Notes: generated from the letters alone by a model not told the origin. Shown: positions 30,876 through 42,609, counted from the stretch's first letter. The stretch is DNA of 64,000 nucleotides from Hanleya hanleyi (GCA_036873755.1 JAVTVY010019471.1:1-64000), one strand, 5' to 3'. Made by a program: numbers and translations.

Positions 30876-32836
30876 ATGAAATCAGCCCACAGACCACGTT
30901 TTGGTCTAGGTTAAGAGCGGGCATTCCAGCATAAAAAAATTGACGAAGAGTTACAAGTTACAAGAGCAACAGGTGGAGAGAAAAACTATAGAGGTTCGAG
31001 GTGCGGTTCTTTTGACCCGATATTCACCCGCGCACTTCCGGTGATGCCGCGCAGGCATGCGGCCGGATAACGCGCGCGCGCGCTGCGGCCGGGCCGGGCC
31101 TGGCCGGGAAGGGTTGATAGGAGTTTTCCCCTAGTGTAGGGGTAAAGTCCGTGTTCCGCTTTTTATATTTTTTCTGGAGAAACTTTTACATGCACCCACC
31201 CTACTTCTCTCCGATAATCCCGGGGGACCGATATTCGCCCTTTAGGATAGGGTTGATAGGGGTTTTCCCCTATTTTAGGGGTAAAGTCCGTGTTCCGCTT
31301 TTTATAGTTTCGGGACAAATCCTAAATGTACATACACCCACTCCCCCACCCTACCTCTCTCAGCTGGCCCCAATGAGCCCGGGGACCGATATTAGCCCTT
31401 TGGGATAGGGCTGATAGGAGTATTTTCTACGGTAAAGTCCGTGTTCCGCTTTTTATATCTGGAGAAATTTTACATGCACTCACCCTGCCTCTAGAAGGCA
31501 GCACTATTGATGCCAAAGGGGAATCCCCTTTTTGTTTGTTTATTTTTTGCGGAGATATACTGGACAATAAACGCTCGACCCTCGGGTGGCACGGATGCTA
31601 GACTCGTCCTAATAACATCGTCCAACACCTATAGCTTATGTTATATATAAGTCTTCCTTCCCATGGTTTCATGGAAAAACCCTGACCTTGAACTAGTGTG
31701 AGCACGTGACCTCCCCGTGATGGAAAAACCCCAGAACCAAGTCATTACATGCATTCCATACAGTCAGACATACCCAGGTCACGCCCGATTCACGCAGACC
31801 GGAAGTGACGTCATACACCTGCGCACTCGCCATGATGGAAAAACCTCAGAAACAAGTCAGTACATGCATTCCATAGTCAGACGAGGTCAAAATACTCGCT
31901 TCTGATTGGCTGTCAAAGGTCACGATATGCAAATTTTTGAAGTCAAAGGTCAATAAGCTATTTAATACTCTTTCTATACTCGCAGATCGGAAGTGACGTC
32001 ATACACCTGCGCACTCCCCGTGATGGAAAACCCCCAGAACCAAGTCAGTACATGTATACAGTCAGACGAAGTCAAAATACTCGCTTCTGATTGGCTGTCA
32101 AAGGTCACCATATGCAAATTTTTGAGGTCAAAGGTCAATAAGCTATTTAATACTCTTTCTATACTCCCAGACCGGAAGTGACGTCATACACCTGCGCACT
32201 CTCCGTGATGGAAAAACCCCAGAACCAAGTCAGTACATACAGTCAGACGAGGTCAAAATACTCGCTTCTGATTGACTATCAAAGGTCACAATTGGAACTC
32301 TTCTGTGTTCGGAGGTAGTTTTTCTCCCCAATATGCAAATTTTTGAGGTCAAAGGTCAATGAGAGTCAATATTCACAACAGGTCAGTACATGCATTCCTA
32401 TCATTCAATATGACCTTGAACTATCACGTGACCTACCCAGAACCAAGCCAGTACATCCCATACAATCATACCCAGGTCACGCCCGATTCAAGCAGACCGG
32501 AAGTGACGTCATACACCTGCGCACTCCCCGTGATGGAAAAAACCCAGACACAAGTCAGTACACACATTCCATACAGTCAGACATACCCTCAGCTCTCTAT
32601 ATACTTGGGACTACTTTCTGTCCGCGGAGGCAGACCGCATCACCGCCAAACCGCATCACCGCGGAGAAATCCCCTAACATGTCTAAACATGATCCAAGGT
32701 CAGATGATGGACGGGAGGAGAGGATACAGGTCAGTACATGCTCAAGTGCACTCATTGACCTTTGACCTCTCCACCTCCACGTGACGTCACAAAGGTCAAA
32801 GGTCAACATGAGGGATTATGCTTGCTGTATACTACT
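30876..32836. repeat. Polinton copy 1, right terminal inverted repeat
   Basis: Inverted counterpart of 19654-22170 but shorter, with four TGACGTCA-containing blocks (about 31805, 31993, 32178, 32504) instead of five. Contains the (CG)n run at about 31071-31083. The unequal block number between the two ends shows that the repeats expand or contract after insertion. Confidence 0.8.
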
Positions 32837-33590
32837 CACGAAGTCCAATTGAGTCCAGATAGCTTGAACCATAAAATGCTGGAAGCCTATCTGTCTTGTT
32901 GTAAGTACATCACTGACCATCTGCACAAGTCCAGGTGATCCCTAAATCCTCGCAGTGGGATCGTAAACTATCGATTGATACACTGGCCCGTGAGGATGAT
33001 CACTGACCAGCATATACCAAGTCTGGACATTACCTGATATAACTTAGGAACGTCATCCTGTTCTTTTGTAATGCTCTGCTTATAATGAAGAGATTTATAG
33101 TGTTCATGTAGTTTCTTTACTGCTTCCTCAGTGTTGTATAACATATAGAGAAGAATTTTCACACCGGAATTCTCCACCACCAAGGTGACCAGGACCGCTT
33201 GCATAAAATAAGAATTCCCCACCATGATTAGGTGAACCAATAGTTATATCAGCGGTGGTATCAGGATGACAAGTAGGGGTTTCCCTTTTGGTATGAAGAT
33301 AGTCTGTCCAACAGTATGACAGTCCCCAACACAGTCATTATTTTGTCAGACAATACTCCTTGGCACGGGCAATTCTGCAAGTTATGTTAGCAATTATATA
33401 AAGGTCATACGGCTTGAAGGTGTCGTAGCAAAACTCTGCTGACGAATGAAAAATCGTCCATCGTCAAAACATTGTCTCATCCTGCCTGACAAAATAGATG
33501 ACGAATGCTGGAAGGGTTTGAGAATAAGGAGGATAAGCACCTCGAGTCGAGACGATGCTAGCTGCCAGGGACATCTGAACCTCTGAGTTT
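32837..33590. other. Flank between Polinton copy 1 and the gypsy relic
   Basis: No gene recognised. The 90-codon minus ORF at 32968-33240 has no known domain. Gypsy-derived sequence may begin anywhere after about 33,280. Confidence 0.35.
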
Positions 33591-33735
33591 GAACGGGCAT
33601 TGGGCCCCCATTGTTATATGCAAGAAGGATGGTTCTGTATGCTGCTGTATTGATTTTATGTGAGCGAAAAGATGAAACTAGGAAAACTTTATTATCGCTG
33701 CCACTGAAAGGCGATTATCTAGATGCATTTGGTGG

Positions 33736-35930
33736 GATTACAAGCGTCTAATACGTCATTCATAATTCAGCCGTCGTCCATTAAAGAATATCCGCGTCCA
33801 TAATCCAAAGACCTATTCCATATATATAACAGTATTAGCATCAAATTCAAAAAGACAATCATAGTATACATAAACATAGGCTAGTTTCCTGCAAGAGAGA
33901 AGCGGTCAACAGTTTTTCAATGATGCCGACAAGACATCATGATGTTCCAAAAATGTAAAATCCGTATCGCTGATCAGTATTCTTAATCCATAATAATCGT
34001 TGTAAAGTCATCTAGAGAATGATGTATCTCAGCCACGCTTTGATTTTGACTGTTCATATGAACACCATGAGGATCTTGAAGTACATGGGTTCATACGGCC
34101 CCTAGCCCCGGGTTAAGCGGGATTAGACACAAGTTACGAAACGTAGCGCCATAGATCTTGCACGCTACGTACGCTCGTATTTTGCTATCAGCATGCGATA
34201 TGTTTCGCCAAATTTGAGAAACTTTGAGTGGAGGTGCTTGGTGGAATAGCCCTGTTTAATAAGTTTCTGCCAACAAGTTTTTGTGACGTTGATTAAAATC
34301 GTCACATTTAACACAGGATATAGCAAATCCTACTAGGCGAGATATGTATACGCCATATGCAGGTCCCACTGGAATATTACTGTCCAGAAAGGGATAGTTC
34401 ACGATGTCGAAATTGTAATCATCTCTTTTGTCATAAAGTCGACGAGAGAGAATGCCCTCTTCATTTTTATAGACATATAGATCTAATATGATGTGCTGTA
34501 GGGCTATCTGTAGTTTCCTTCAAATCCAGTGAAGGCGGATATATATCCTTCACTGCGTCATTTATATAGCGATTATCCACGTCGAGAAGATCGTCTATAG
34601 CGTTTGGTGAATGAGAAAGAACGGGCTTTGAATGGATCGGTTTTTGAAAGCGCCTGCATATAGTCATATTCATTAGAGAACAGATACAGGTCAGCCAACA
34701 GGGGTGCACAATTAGTACCCATCGGAATATCTATATGCTGCTGATATATTGTGTTGCCAAATTTCACATAGATATTTTTAATGAGAAATTCAAGCAACTC
34801 TATAAATAAAGAAACATCCCATGAATGACAGCTCTTGTATGTAGTAGAGCTAAAGAATGCGTTATGCCTTTCGAAATGTATCTACGATCAGTTTTCTTGA
34901 ACACAGATACTATTAATGAACTTCGACGGTCAATAAGGTCCTGATGAGGGATTGCAGAATAGAGTCCAGAAATCCCATGTGGATACATGTCTGTACGGTA
35001 TGTGACCTTTAGCATCAAGTTCTTCCGTAAGACATTTTGAGTTTTTCAATATCCACATACATTCAACGCCAGAGTTTTTAGAAACAGTGGCGCAATACCT
35101 TTCCCAAAATGCTTTTACCTCCTGAAGGGCCCTCGTCAATAGGATTGAAAGAAGCTCGGTGATGCAGCTTCTAGAGCCAGCTATGGTGATTTATGCATTT
35201 TGGGAGTCCAGTATACTTTTGGTATATCGTTATGATTGGTTGGAAGACAAATACCTCTTTCCCTGAGAAACGTTTTGTGATTGTTAAATAAATCTCCCAG
35301 AGTAAATGCAGTTTGATGATATGTCTACACTCAATTCTTTAACCAGCACGTAGTAATAGTAATATTTACATATGAATATTATATCATTTGGAGCTTTATC
35401 TGCTGGGACTATGACGAATTTACTCTGGAGATTTGCTAGAACTTCTTGCGAATTGAGGTTTCTCAGTACTTGTTTTACTTGTGGAAGAGTACTTCTGTCA
35501 ATATGGCGGATTGTTTCAACGACCTCGCTCTTGGTGAGGTTCAGCCAATCAGCGAGTACTGTAGGTTCAACTTTTTCTCGCTTAGACCAATGAATAACGT
35601 ACTGCTCCAATGCAGACAGGACTATCTTCTGGTCGGCCTTCAGATTTATTCTTCTCGGCTCTCTATATTTAGGTTCTTTCATCAGGAGTAATTTTAGGTC
35701 CTTATCACTCACCACATCAAGGACACCAGTCACAATATGTTTTCATGGTGTATAGATAAAATTCGATGTTACCTCTGGCAGACGGATGGATACTAGCATA
35801 TCTCTGTCGTCCCTGTTGATCAACTCAAGATATACTTTATCACCAAATATGAACTTGTTGAGCAAGTCCATATGGCTTTTGACTGTTATGCCCCAGCCAC
35901 CTTCTCGAGAGCAATGAATAGCCCTCTCGG
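33736..35930 (-). mobile_element. Penelope-like element, degraded, nested in gypsy
   Basis: Minus-strand reverse transcriptase pieces in several frames. N-terminal: KYREPRRINLKADQKIV, WLNLTKSEVVETIRHI and FVIVPADKAPNDIIFICKYY (35,733-35,320). Central RT: GISGLYSAIPHQDL and QHIDIPMGTNCAPLLADLYL (about 35,020-34,680). C-terminal: YDKRDDYNFDIVNYPFLDS and GPAYGVYISRLVGFAISCV (34,440-34,290). These are the usual signatures of Penelope-like RTs. No GIY-YIG endonuclease could be recognised. The roughly 430-bp 3' untranslated part matches the two fragments inside the Polinton. The 5' limit is approximate. Confidence 0.8.
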
Positions 35931-37145
35931 GACCTTACGTGGACCAGACCTTTGAGAGTGCCTTGGCCAATCTCTGTCTCGTCCAGCAATACTTCAGGTA
36001 GCAGATGGAATGAAGTCATGTGTAGAATCGAGGAAGCTGGTATGAAATCATCACCAGAGACATGCCAATTGTTTCTTGAGACACATTGTTTCTAGTTTAG
36101 GCATATCGACGAATTCATCCAACGGCTATGTGGTTAACCAATGACCAAGTCTTACAGACGTGAAGGCCTTCTTTTAATATTATAGGCGTTACCGTAGGAC
36201 AAGCTAATAGAGAAAGGAAACCTATTGAGGTGGACGACAGAAATTGAAAGAGCCTTTAAAAGACTGATCACTCACCCGAGTCGGTGAGTTGCACTAGACA
36301 TATGCCGGCAACACAGATATTGGTTCATTCCTGTCACAGTTAAATCATAAAGTGAAGGAAATTCTCCTTGTTTGCTTCAGTAGAACCCTCACAAAGGCAG
36401 AACGGCAATATTGCATTACCCGGAAAGAAATTTTGGCTGTTGTCAAGGCTCTGAAACATTATGACTACTATCTTTATGGCTTGAAATTCATAGTTCGCTC
36501 CGACCATGGTTCACTAAGATGGTTGATGCGGTTTGAAACTCCAGAGAGGCAAGTCCACTCGTTGGAATGAGACGCTGAAAGCATACGACTTCCAGTTGGA
36601 ACACAGAGCAGGCCAACAACACGGTAATGCTGATGGCCTTTTGCGCATTTCATGTTATGCTTGTGCCTAATGCCTAATGTACAGATCCAGGGAACCTCAT
36701 TATCTTTAGTCAGGCTTGGAAAGAGGCTGGCCAATTGTAGCAGCCAAAGCTTCAACAACAAAAGCATATTGGAGCCAGTGGGACCGCAGTGTATCAAGAG
36801 ATGACATCCTCTGCTGACAATGGTTCGGAGATGGGGGACATTCCTCTTGACAGCTGATTTTTCGCAGATGTTGGCGCGATGATATTCTCAAAGTCATACA
36901 CAATGACTTTGGATCAGGACATCTTGGAATCAACAAAACTGTCGCTCGGATGTATGCTCGCTTCAACGAGGTCGGTTACCAACAAGATGGAAGAGAATGG
37001 ACCCGGAAATGCGAGGAATTTAGACGTTCAGCGAAGAAGTTATGACTCAGTAACCGATGGGATGACCGCTGGTATGGCTTGGTTTTGACATTTTAGGACC
37101 TCTACCAGAGACTATATCGGCAAATAAATATATTCTCGTACTGAA

Positions 37146-37240
37146 TATAGTACGCGATGGACAGAGCCGTGTACTGTCTGAGTATGCTACGCGATGGACA
37201 GAGGCGTGTACTATCTGAGTATGCTACGCGATGGACACAG
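37146..37240 (+). repeat. Short tandem duplication inside gypsy integrase
   Basis: TACGCGATGGACAGAG(C/G)CGTGTACT(G/A)TCTGAGTATGC-type units of about 46 bp, repeated about 2.3 times within the integrase core region. This is a further sign of decay. Confidence 0.6.
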
Positions 37241-37760
37241 GCATCACAATGCCGGATATGGAAGCAGTAACCATTACTAAGATTGTCATGAGTGAGTTCA
37301 TCTGTAGATTTGGATTACCTTCTGAGGTTCATTCCGACCAGGGCACTCAGTTTGAATCTAGATTGTTCCAGGCACTGTGCGACAAACTGGAGATTGTCGA
37401 AACCAAGACGACATCACTTCACCCACAGAGTGGGACGGTTCGACAGGACCTTGGACCAACCGACCAATAGAACTGAAATGAGACATTACCCACACTGTCA
37501 GCCTACATATCAAGTACAGGGATTTTGTTCTATGTTTGATGATGTTTGTTCGCGAAATTACGCTACCAGCGGACCTTTTGTATGGCCCGTCTTGTCATGG
37601 AACCAGTTGCAGTACTTTCATGGAACTGGGATAGGATTGCTGATGACGTTGTTGAATGCACCGTAGTAGGTTGGCCTTGAGCATGGAAACATGTCTGTAG
37701 ACGTTCATCTCTTTCCCACTTTCAATGACCTGTCTTACACTTGTCAAACATTGTATTCGT

Positions 37761-38657
37761 TTATTCTGTTTTCGCTGCCAGTGAAGTCAAACCTGTATCG
37801 GGTATTGTCGACCCTTCACTACTCCTTGTTACTGGCGGTACATCAGTGTAGTATTGAGGCAGGTGTCTAAATGTTTCGTACCGGCAGCACCACGAAGTAG
37901 CCGTATGACTTTGCCACAATCGATTCCTTCACCCAGCACAGAACTTGAAACAGCGAAATACCTGTTCCATGGAAGGTCGATGTGGCTGTTGTTGAACTTT
38001 GATCAACGTCCATATTATTCACAGGACTAGTTGAGAATAAATTAAGCTTGCAACTTTGGTGGACACACAACCTTTTCCATGTTGGTTTACAGCAATCTCT
38101 ATAGTAGGAGATATCTGAAGTACTCGATCGTAAGAGATACGAAGGACTAGATCCAAAAGCTTATCACCAGCTTTCTCTTGCGTATCTGAACAGTGATCTT
38201 CAGCCCAACATATACTGGAAGAGGTGCCTCCTGTTCAAATCATGTTTAACAGCTTTTGACATGTCGTTTTGCTACGGGTATGTTTCACACTATTGAACGT
38301 GAGAAGCTGTGCCATTGTAAGCGCAGGACCCTCCAGTGTCATATTCACCAATGCAAGAAGAACTTCAGGGACAGAGTCTCATTTGTCTGAATTACACCAT
38401 GTAAGCATCCTGTCTGTGTCTTGTGTGCTGTCTTTAGTGTTTTATAGGGTGGATGGAGAGTGTCTGGTTCCATGCTGCTTCAAAGATTTCGTCTTTGAAG
38501 TAGCAGAAACGCAACTTGGCTAGGTGGCGCTTAGTTGGTTCGTCGCGATATAGCGGAAATATTGTTAAAAACGACGTTAAATTCTATTCACGCACTCATT
38601 CATTGACAATTCGGGCTGAAGGGTCCTTCAAAGTGGCTCGAATTGTTGAACAGATAC
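37761..38657. other. Post-gypsy flank with a tail resembling a mollusc repeat
   Basis: No gene recognised. The segment about 38,545-38,605 (GATATAGCGGAAATATTG ... CGACGTTAAATTC ... CACTCATTCATT) resembles a short repeat tail that I associate with mollusc genomes. This rests on memory and is not proved here. Confidence 0.35.
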
Positions 38658-39073
38658 TTACGTACAAGCCCAAGCAAGATGAATAGCATCACTATCACTG
38701 CCCTGCTTGCAGGCTTTGGCTAAGGCAATGCCGATTTCATCATCAAACACCAAGAGTGTGTCACGCCCCTTAGCGTGATCTCTCATGTCTGGAAACTGAC
38801 GAAGTATTGGCTGCTTTAGCCCGGTGGTGTGTATTCTTTGGTGTGTTTTAACACCGAGCTGTCCAAGTCGTAAGGCATAGAGGCGTGAAAGATCAGCCAA
38901 CGTGAAAACTGGTGCTGCCGTTTCTGTCTCACGAGTTTCTTTGATGTATAGGTAACAAGCATAATAAATGCTATTTCGTCTAGAGTGGTTTCGCTCTCCT
39001 TACCGTCAGGCAACTGCCTTTGCAGCACAGTTGTATAGGTTAACCAAGAACTTAGCATGCTACTTGGCTTCAA
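38658..39073 (-). pseudogene. Fragment of a repeat-associated uncharacterised protein
   Basis: Two overlapping frames give RLYALRLGQLGVKTHQRIHT, GLKQPILRQFPDMRDHAKGR and DTLLVFDDEIGIALAKACKQ. This L-G-V ... H-x-T-x-L-K ... G-R-D-x-L-L-x-F-x-(D/E)-(D/E)-(I/V)-G pattern belongs to a widespread uncharacterised invertebrate family often present in many copies. A frameshift near 38,900 breaks it. The function is unknown. Confidence 0.4.
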
Positions 39074-39498
39074 GAGCGACCATATCTCTCATGCTCAGTC
39101 TGTCTACTAGTTCACTGTCTTCCAAGGTTGAAATTCTCCAATCAAATTGTGTTAGGAAGTGTTCCAAGATTATTGAACAGCTGAAGGTTTTCGGCAAGTG
39201 ACCTGTACCCAGACTGCTGGGGTTTGCATCATTCATGTTGCTGGGCTGCACACTGAAGAGGTACAGATTACATTTGTCTGGCACAAAACACTTTCTCACT
39301 GTATATAGTCTCCGGAATTTTGGTGGTTTTGTAAGGTCCACAAGTTTCATCTTCGATGACATGCTGATTCTGGACCTCGTTACTGTAACGGATGTCTCTT
39401 AAGAACGTCTTCTGTGGATCCAGGCACTTTGGAATAGCTCTGAAAATAAGATAAATAGTATCAAGTATATGGTTAATTCACAATATCTGTTAAACGTA
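39074..39498. other. Non-coding stretch
   Basis: Minus ORF 39060-39362 may be a further part of the uncharacterised protein to its right but has no motif I recognise. Otherwise nothing supported. Confidence 0.3.
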
Positions 39499-39728
39499 CA
39501 CTCTTAGAAATAAAGGTTTCCCAGCTCGTGAAAAACCCCTAGGGGTTTGTCAGAGGTTTTGCAGAAACTGAAAAAAAAACTTTAAAAGTTTTAAGGGAAC
39601 TGAAAAACCTTCAAAGTTTTTCAGTTTCTGAAGAACCCTTGAAAAAAACCTAACGGTTGCATATGTGTGTCAGCTGAAAAATCCCTAGGGTTTTTTCAGA
39701 AGTTGAAAAACCTTTATTTCTAAGAGTA
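39499..39728. mobile_element. MITE with CTCTTAGAAATAAAGG termini
   Basis: The left end ACTCTTAGAAATAAAGGTTT (39500-39519) is complementary to AAACCTTTATTTCTAAGAG (39708-39726), with TA on each side. Internal arms contain further paired GAAAAACCCCTAGGGGTTT / AAATCCCTAGGGTTTTTTC segments and AGTTTTTCAGTTTCTG. About 230 bp, no ORF. The TA flanks suggest a Tc1/mariner-type driver. Confidence 0.65.
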
Positions 39729-40440
39729 AACAGGGATATAATTTTACATAATATTCATCGCAGCGTTTCCAAACTGGCACCACCATATTCCTTGACCCCC
39801 ATTATATGGGTGTAACCGCTGGAATATCTTTCTTGTAAAGATTTAGAGACGTGGACGATCTTACATCTTGGACGGCGGCCATCTTGAAATCTAATATATG
39901 GCCATCAACGCAGCTTTTTTAAATTGGCATTACCAGAAACCCGCAAAACGTAGGTCGAGCCGCTGGAATTTTGTTCCCAGCTCGATTAGTTTTGGAGATA
40001 CAGAGGTAAATATGACTTGAACGGCGGCCATTTTGAAATCCAAGCTCACCGCCATACAGGTATGTATTCGGGTGGTTGGTGGGTGTCCGGTGGGCACGTG
40101 GTCTTGTTGCTTCCATGCATTTAGGGACTGTTCAAAATTTATTTGAGGGAAAGGGGGAGGGGGGCGGTGCATTTCGGGCGTTGGGCGGGGAGCAAGAAAT
40201 TTCTCTTGTGGTTCGGGAGGGGGGTGCTTACTTTTCTTACTGGTCCAATCATGGGGGTGCTTACTATTTTTTGCCAACGTAATGGGAGAGGGAACACTTT
40301 TTTTGGTGCCTCAAGCGCATTCCCAGGTGGGCTTCTGGAGGTTCGACCACACGTATTGGCACCTCCCTCTAGAAATAATAATACATGTAATATTAGTAAG
40401 TCTGATATGCATATTTCTATGGCAAACCGTTTTGGTATTT
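39729..40440. other. Non-coding stretch with an internal near-repeat
   Basis: Two related segments (GACGGCGGCCATCTTGAAATC at 39872 region and ACGGCGGCCATTTTGAAATC at 40021 region) form a diverged roughly 150-bp tandem duplication. No gene recognised. Confidence 0.4.
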
Positions 40441-40600
40441 ATTCCTTTATTTTTGATATCAAAAATAAATGTGCGCCGTTTTGGTATTTAATCGGATAAT
40501 TACTTTGATATCAAAAATAGAATTTTTGATATCCAAAATAGTATTTTTGATATCAAAAATAAACTTTTATTTTTGATATCAAAAATAAATGAATAAATAC
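40441..40600. repeat. Palindromic GATATC repeat cluster I
   Basis: Five tandemly arranged copies of the self-complementary motif TTTTTGATATCAAAAATA and close variants (40448-40592), with spacers of 15-40 bp. Each can form a cruciform or hairpin. The same design with different flanking bases recurs at 51.94-52.16 kb. Confidence 0.8.
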
Positions 40601-41043
40601 CAAAACGGCTTGCCATATATTTCATGTAGATGCATGACAATGAAGTCTTTTTGGTATCATTCAATGCAGATTCGTATGTACATGATCGCATCTTGATTTG
40701 AGAACTTTATCTTGAATGAATCCAAAGTTACTCAGCAAAAACAAATTTTTTACCTCCATTTCCAGATTGAGGTTATCCCTAACTGTCCAATGGAGTGACT
40801 TAATTGGCTGCTGTGTTGATTTGTATATAATTAATAGGTCTATGTTATGTGACCAAAAGGCATGGTTTGAGACTACCAACCAAGTTGCATTTTTTTGGTC
40901 ATGATTATGATATGTCCAGTGTACAAATACCTGTGACGAGTTAATGCACCATTAATGCCCCCCCCCCCCCCGCCCCGATCAATTTTGATCGGTCCCTTAG
41001 CTGAGAAGCAACAGGAACTTGATAATGTGATGTAATTTGATGT
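40601..41043. other. Non-coding flank of Polinton copy 2
   Basis: Nothing recognised except a C-rich run at about 40,960-40,974. Confidence 0.4.
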
Positions 41044-41044
41044 T

Positions 41045-41330
41045 CAATTTGAGAAAAGTTACTTGCCCAACTGGAGCGATGAGCACTTCCTGATTAAACG
41101 GCGCCTACCCCGACAGCAGCGAGTCTATGAACTGGAAGATCTTCAAGGGGAACCGTTGCTAGGGACGTTTTACGAGACGGAATTACAGCCTGTCGTAAAA
41201 ACAAAGCAAGACTACTACACGGTGGAGCAGATTTTGAAAACGGAACGATGACGTGGCAAACTTGTTTCGTTTCGTCAAATGGCAAGGCTGGCCCAGCTCT
41301 TTCAATTCCTGGGTCGCGGCCAACCAGGTG
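41045..41330 (+). pseudogene. INT: Polinton copy 2: integrase C-terminal remnant
   Basis: Reads PNWSDEHFLIKRRLPRQQRV through the chromodomain start (YYTVEQILKTER), then a TGA stop at about 41249-41251 and a one-base shift. The catalytic core is absent, so this copy cannot encode an integrase. It keeps an Arg codon where copy 1 has a stop. Confidence 0.75.
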
Positions 41331-41390
41331 AAACGACTATAAGGCCAGACCGTCATCCTTCATTCCACGTTCGATCATGAACACGGTGCT

Positions 41391-41844
41391 ATGGACAAGC
41401 AGGAGCTGCCTCTGAACACAGCGTCTCCCTAAACGCGCAAAGCGCAAGTGGGCTTTGTGGTGATATTGCTAACCCTGTTGAGTGTGTTGTACGAAGGTGT
41501 GTTTTACGACGTAGCCTATCTCAGCACTCTACTTAGACAAACCTAGAACTCCAGCTGTGAATGGCAGTCAAACCAGTCTACAGACCTTCTCTACACCAGT
41601 CAACCCCGTGATCGAAACGAGTCCAGTCATCACCACCACAACACCACGTGTACAAGCCACATCGAGTTCCACACCAAGTATACAGTCAACACCTACACCC
41701 ACTACGTCTCAAAACCCACCGGGTTTCATCACTCAGTCAACGCCCATCGACAACGGCGACCAACGTTGTTGTACCCACCATCCCAGTTCACTCGTACCAA
41801 ATTTACAAGAGCGGGTTACCACGACAGCGGATACTCCTTCAACC
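41391..41844 (+). pseudogene. Polinton copy 2: mucin-like membrane protein, broken
   Basis: Starts MDKQELPLNTASP then a stop; the membrane segment (VGFVVILLTLLSVLYEGVF) is readable but the frame is lost before the Ser/Thr-rich region (TSSSTPSIQSTPTPTTSQNP), which is open again from 41557. The open segment now runs in frame into the ATPase start. Confidence 0.5.
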
Positions 41845-42441
41845 ATGAACCCCCGATGGCAACATTCCTTCACTTGCGTCATCGCAGGATCGACGGGTTC
41901 CGGCAAAACGCACTTCGTCAGGAAGCTCCTTCAACACGCCGACAGCATAATCACCCCACCCATTGCCCGAGTCGTGTGGTGTTACGCAGAATGATAGGCA
42001 GCGTATGCAGCAATGTCCCACATCACGTTCGTGGAAGGCCTGCCCAACGTGGCCGATTTGGAACGGGACACGTTGGTGGTTCTGGATGATCTCATGGCGG
42101 AGACGGATGCGCGGGTCACCCAACTCTTCACCAAAGGCAGCCATCATCGGCGGCTCAGCATCATCTACTTTGTGCAGAATCTGTTCAGTAAAAACAAAGA
42201 ACATCGGAACATCAGCTTAAATGCCCACTACCTGGTGGTCTTCAAAAACCCGCGAGATACCACTCAACTGCTGCACCTGCCGAGACAGATGTATCCCAGC
42301 CGCACGCCGTTTGCGTTGGATGCGACAACCCCTCAGCAAGGGTATATGCTCTTCGACCTCAAGCAAGCCACCCCAGATCACCTTCGACTACGGACCGGAA
42401 TCTTTCCCGGAGAGACCCACCACGTGTACATGCAAAAATAA
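41845..42441 (+). pseudogene. ATP: Polinton copy 2: packaging ATPase with two adjacent stops
   Basis: Walker A reads AGSTGSGKTHFVRKLL; Walker B reads DTLVVLDDLMAE. Between them, codons corresponding to Trp-Gln in copy 1 have become TGA TAG (about 41,992-41,997). The rest is open to the stop at 42441. A few codons after PFALDA are missing relative to copy 1. Confidence 0.85.
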
Positions 42442-42446
42442 TGTAA

Positions 42447-42503
42447 ACACACCCACAGTGGTTCCCCCACCTGGGGTGTGTATTTGATGATGGGGATAAT
42501 AAA
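42447..42503 (+). terminator. Polinton copy 2: hairpin plus AATAAA after ATPase
   Basis: ACACACCCACAGTGG pairs with CCACCTGGGGTGTGT; AATAAA at about 42498. Same layout as in copy 1 at 27075-27137, in the corresponding place. Confidence 0.5.
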
Positions 42504-42609
42504 GAATTAATACAACATCATGGTTGTCTTTGTCTCTGTTCAATATTCAGGAGGTAGCCCGCAAAATTATAAAAAAGGGCAGGGTTGTGGGTTCTAGCGT
42601 TAGTTGTAC

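Larger units (their letters stand above)
19654..32836 (-). mobile_element. Polinton (Maverick) copy 1, complete ends, no DNA polymerase gene
   Basis: The left end AGTAGTATACAGCAAG (19654-19669) is exactly complementary to the right end CTTGCTGTATACTACT (32821-32836). Flanking 6-mers are CATGAA (19648-19653) and CACGAA (32837-32842), a 6-bp target duplication with one change, as expected for Polintons, which also start with AG. Terminal inverted repeats are 2.0-2.5 kb. Internal minus-strand genes comprise integrase, packaging ATPase, minor and major capsid-like proteins and protease, the diagnostic Polinton set, but no polymerase B. The coding region is visibly richer in G+C than the host DNA. 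Several genes are broken; two Penelope fragments are inserted (26075-26518, 29914-30124). Confidence 0.9.
33590..37760 (+). mobile_element. Decayed Ty3/gypsy element, split by a Penelope-like element
   Basis: Plus-strand fragments appear in the expected pol order. RT start: PIVICKKDGS and TLLSLPLKGDYLDAFGG (33600-33735). RT end: FESALANLCLVQQYF, EEAGMKSSPETCQLF and GISTNS (about 35,930-36,130). RNase H: NLLRWTTEIERAFKRLITHP, then FSRTLTKAERQYCITRKEIL and VRSDHGSLRWLMRFETPERQ (36,200-36,570). Integrase zinc region: HNDFGSGHLGINKTVARMYA (36,890-37,050). Integrase core: GFDILGPLPETIS, then HSDQGTQFESRLF (37,080-37,440). Integrase end: FVREITLPADLLYGP (about 37,545-37,590). Frame changes and stops occur throughout. 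Long terminal repeats were not identified. Confidence 0.8.

Noticed and set aside
33736..34200. Hammerhead ribozyme, which occurs in some Penelope-like element ends
   Set aside because: The conserved CUGAUGA and GAAA cores could not be found in the correct spacing on either strand.
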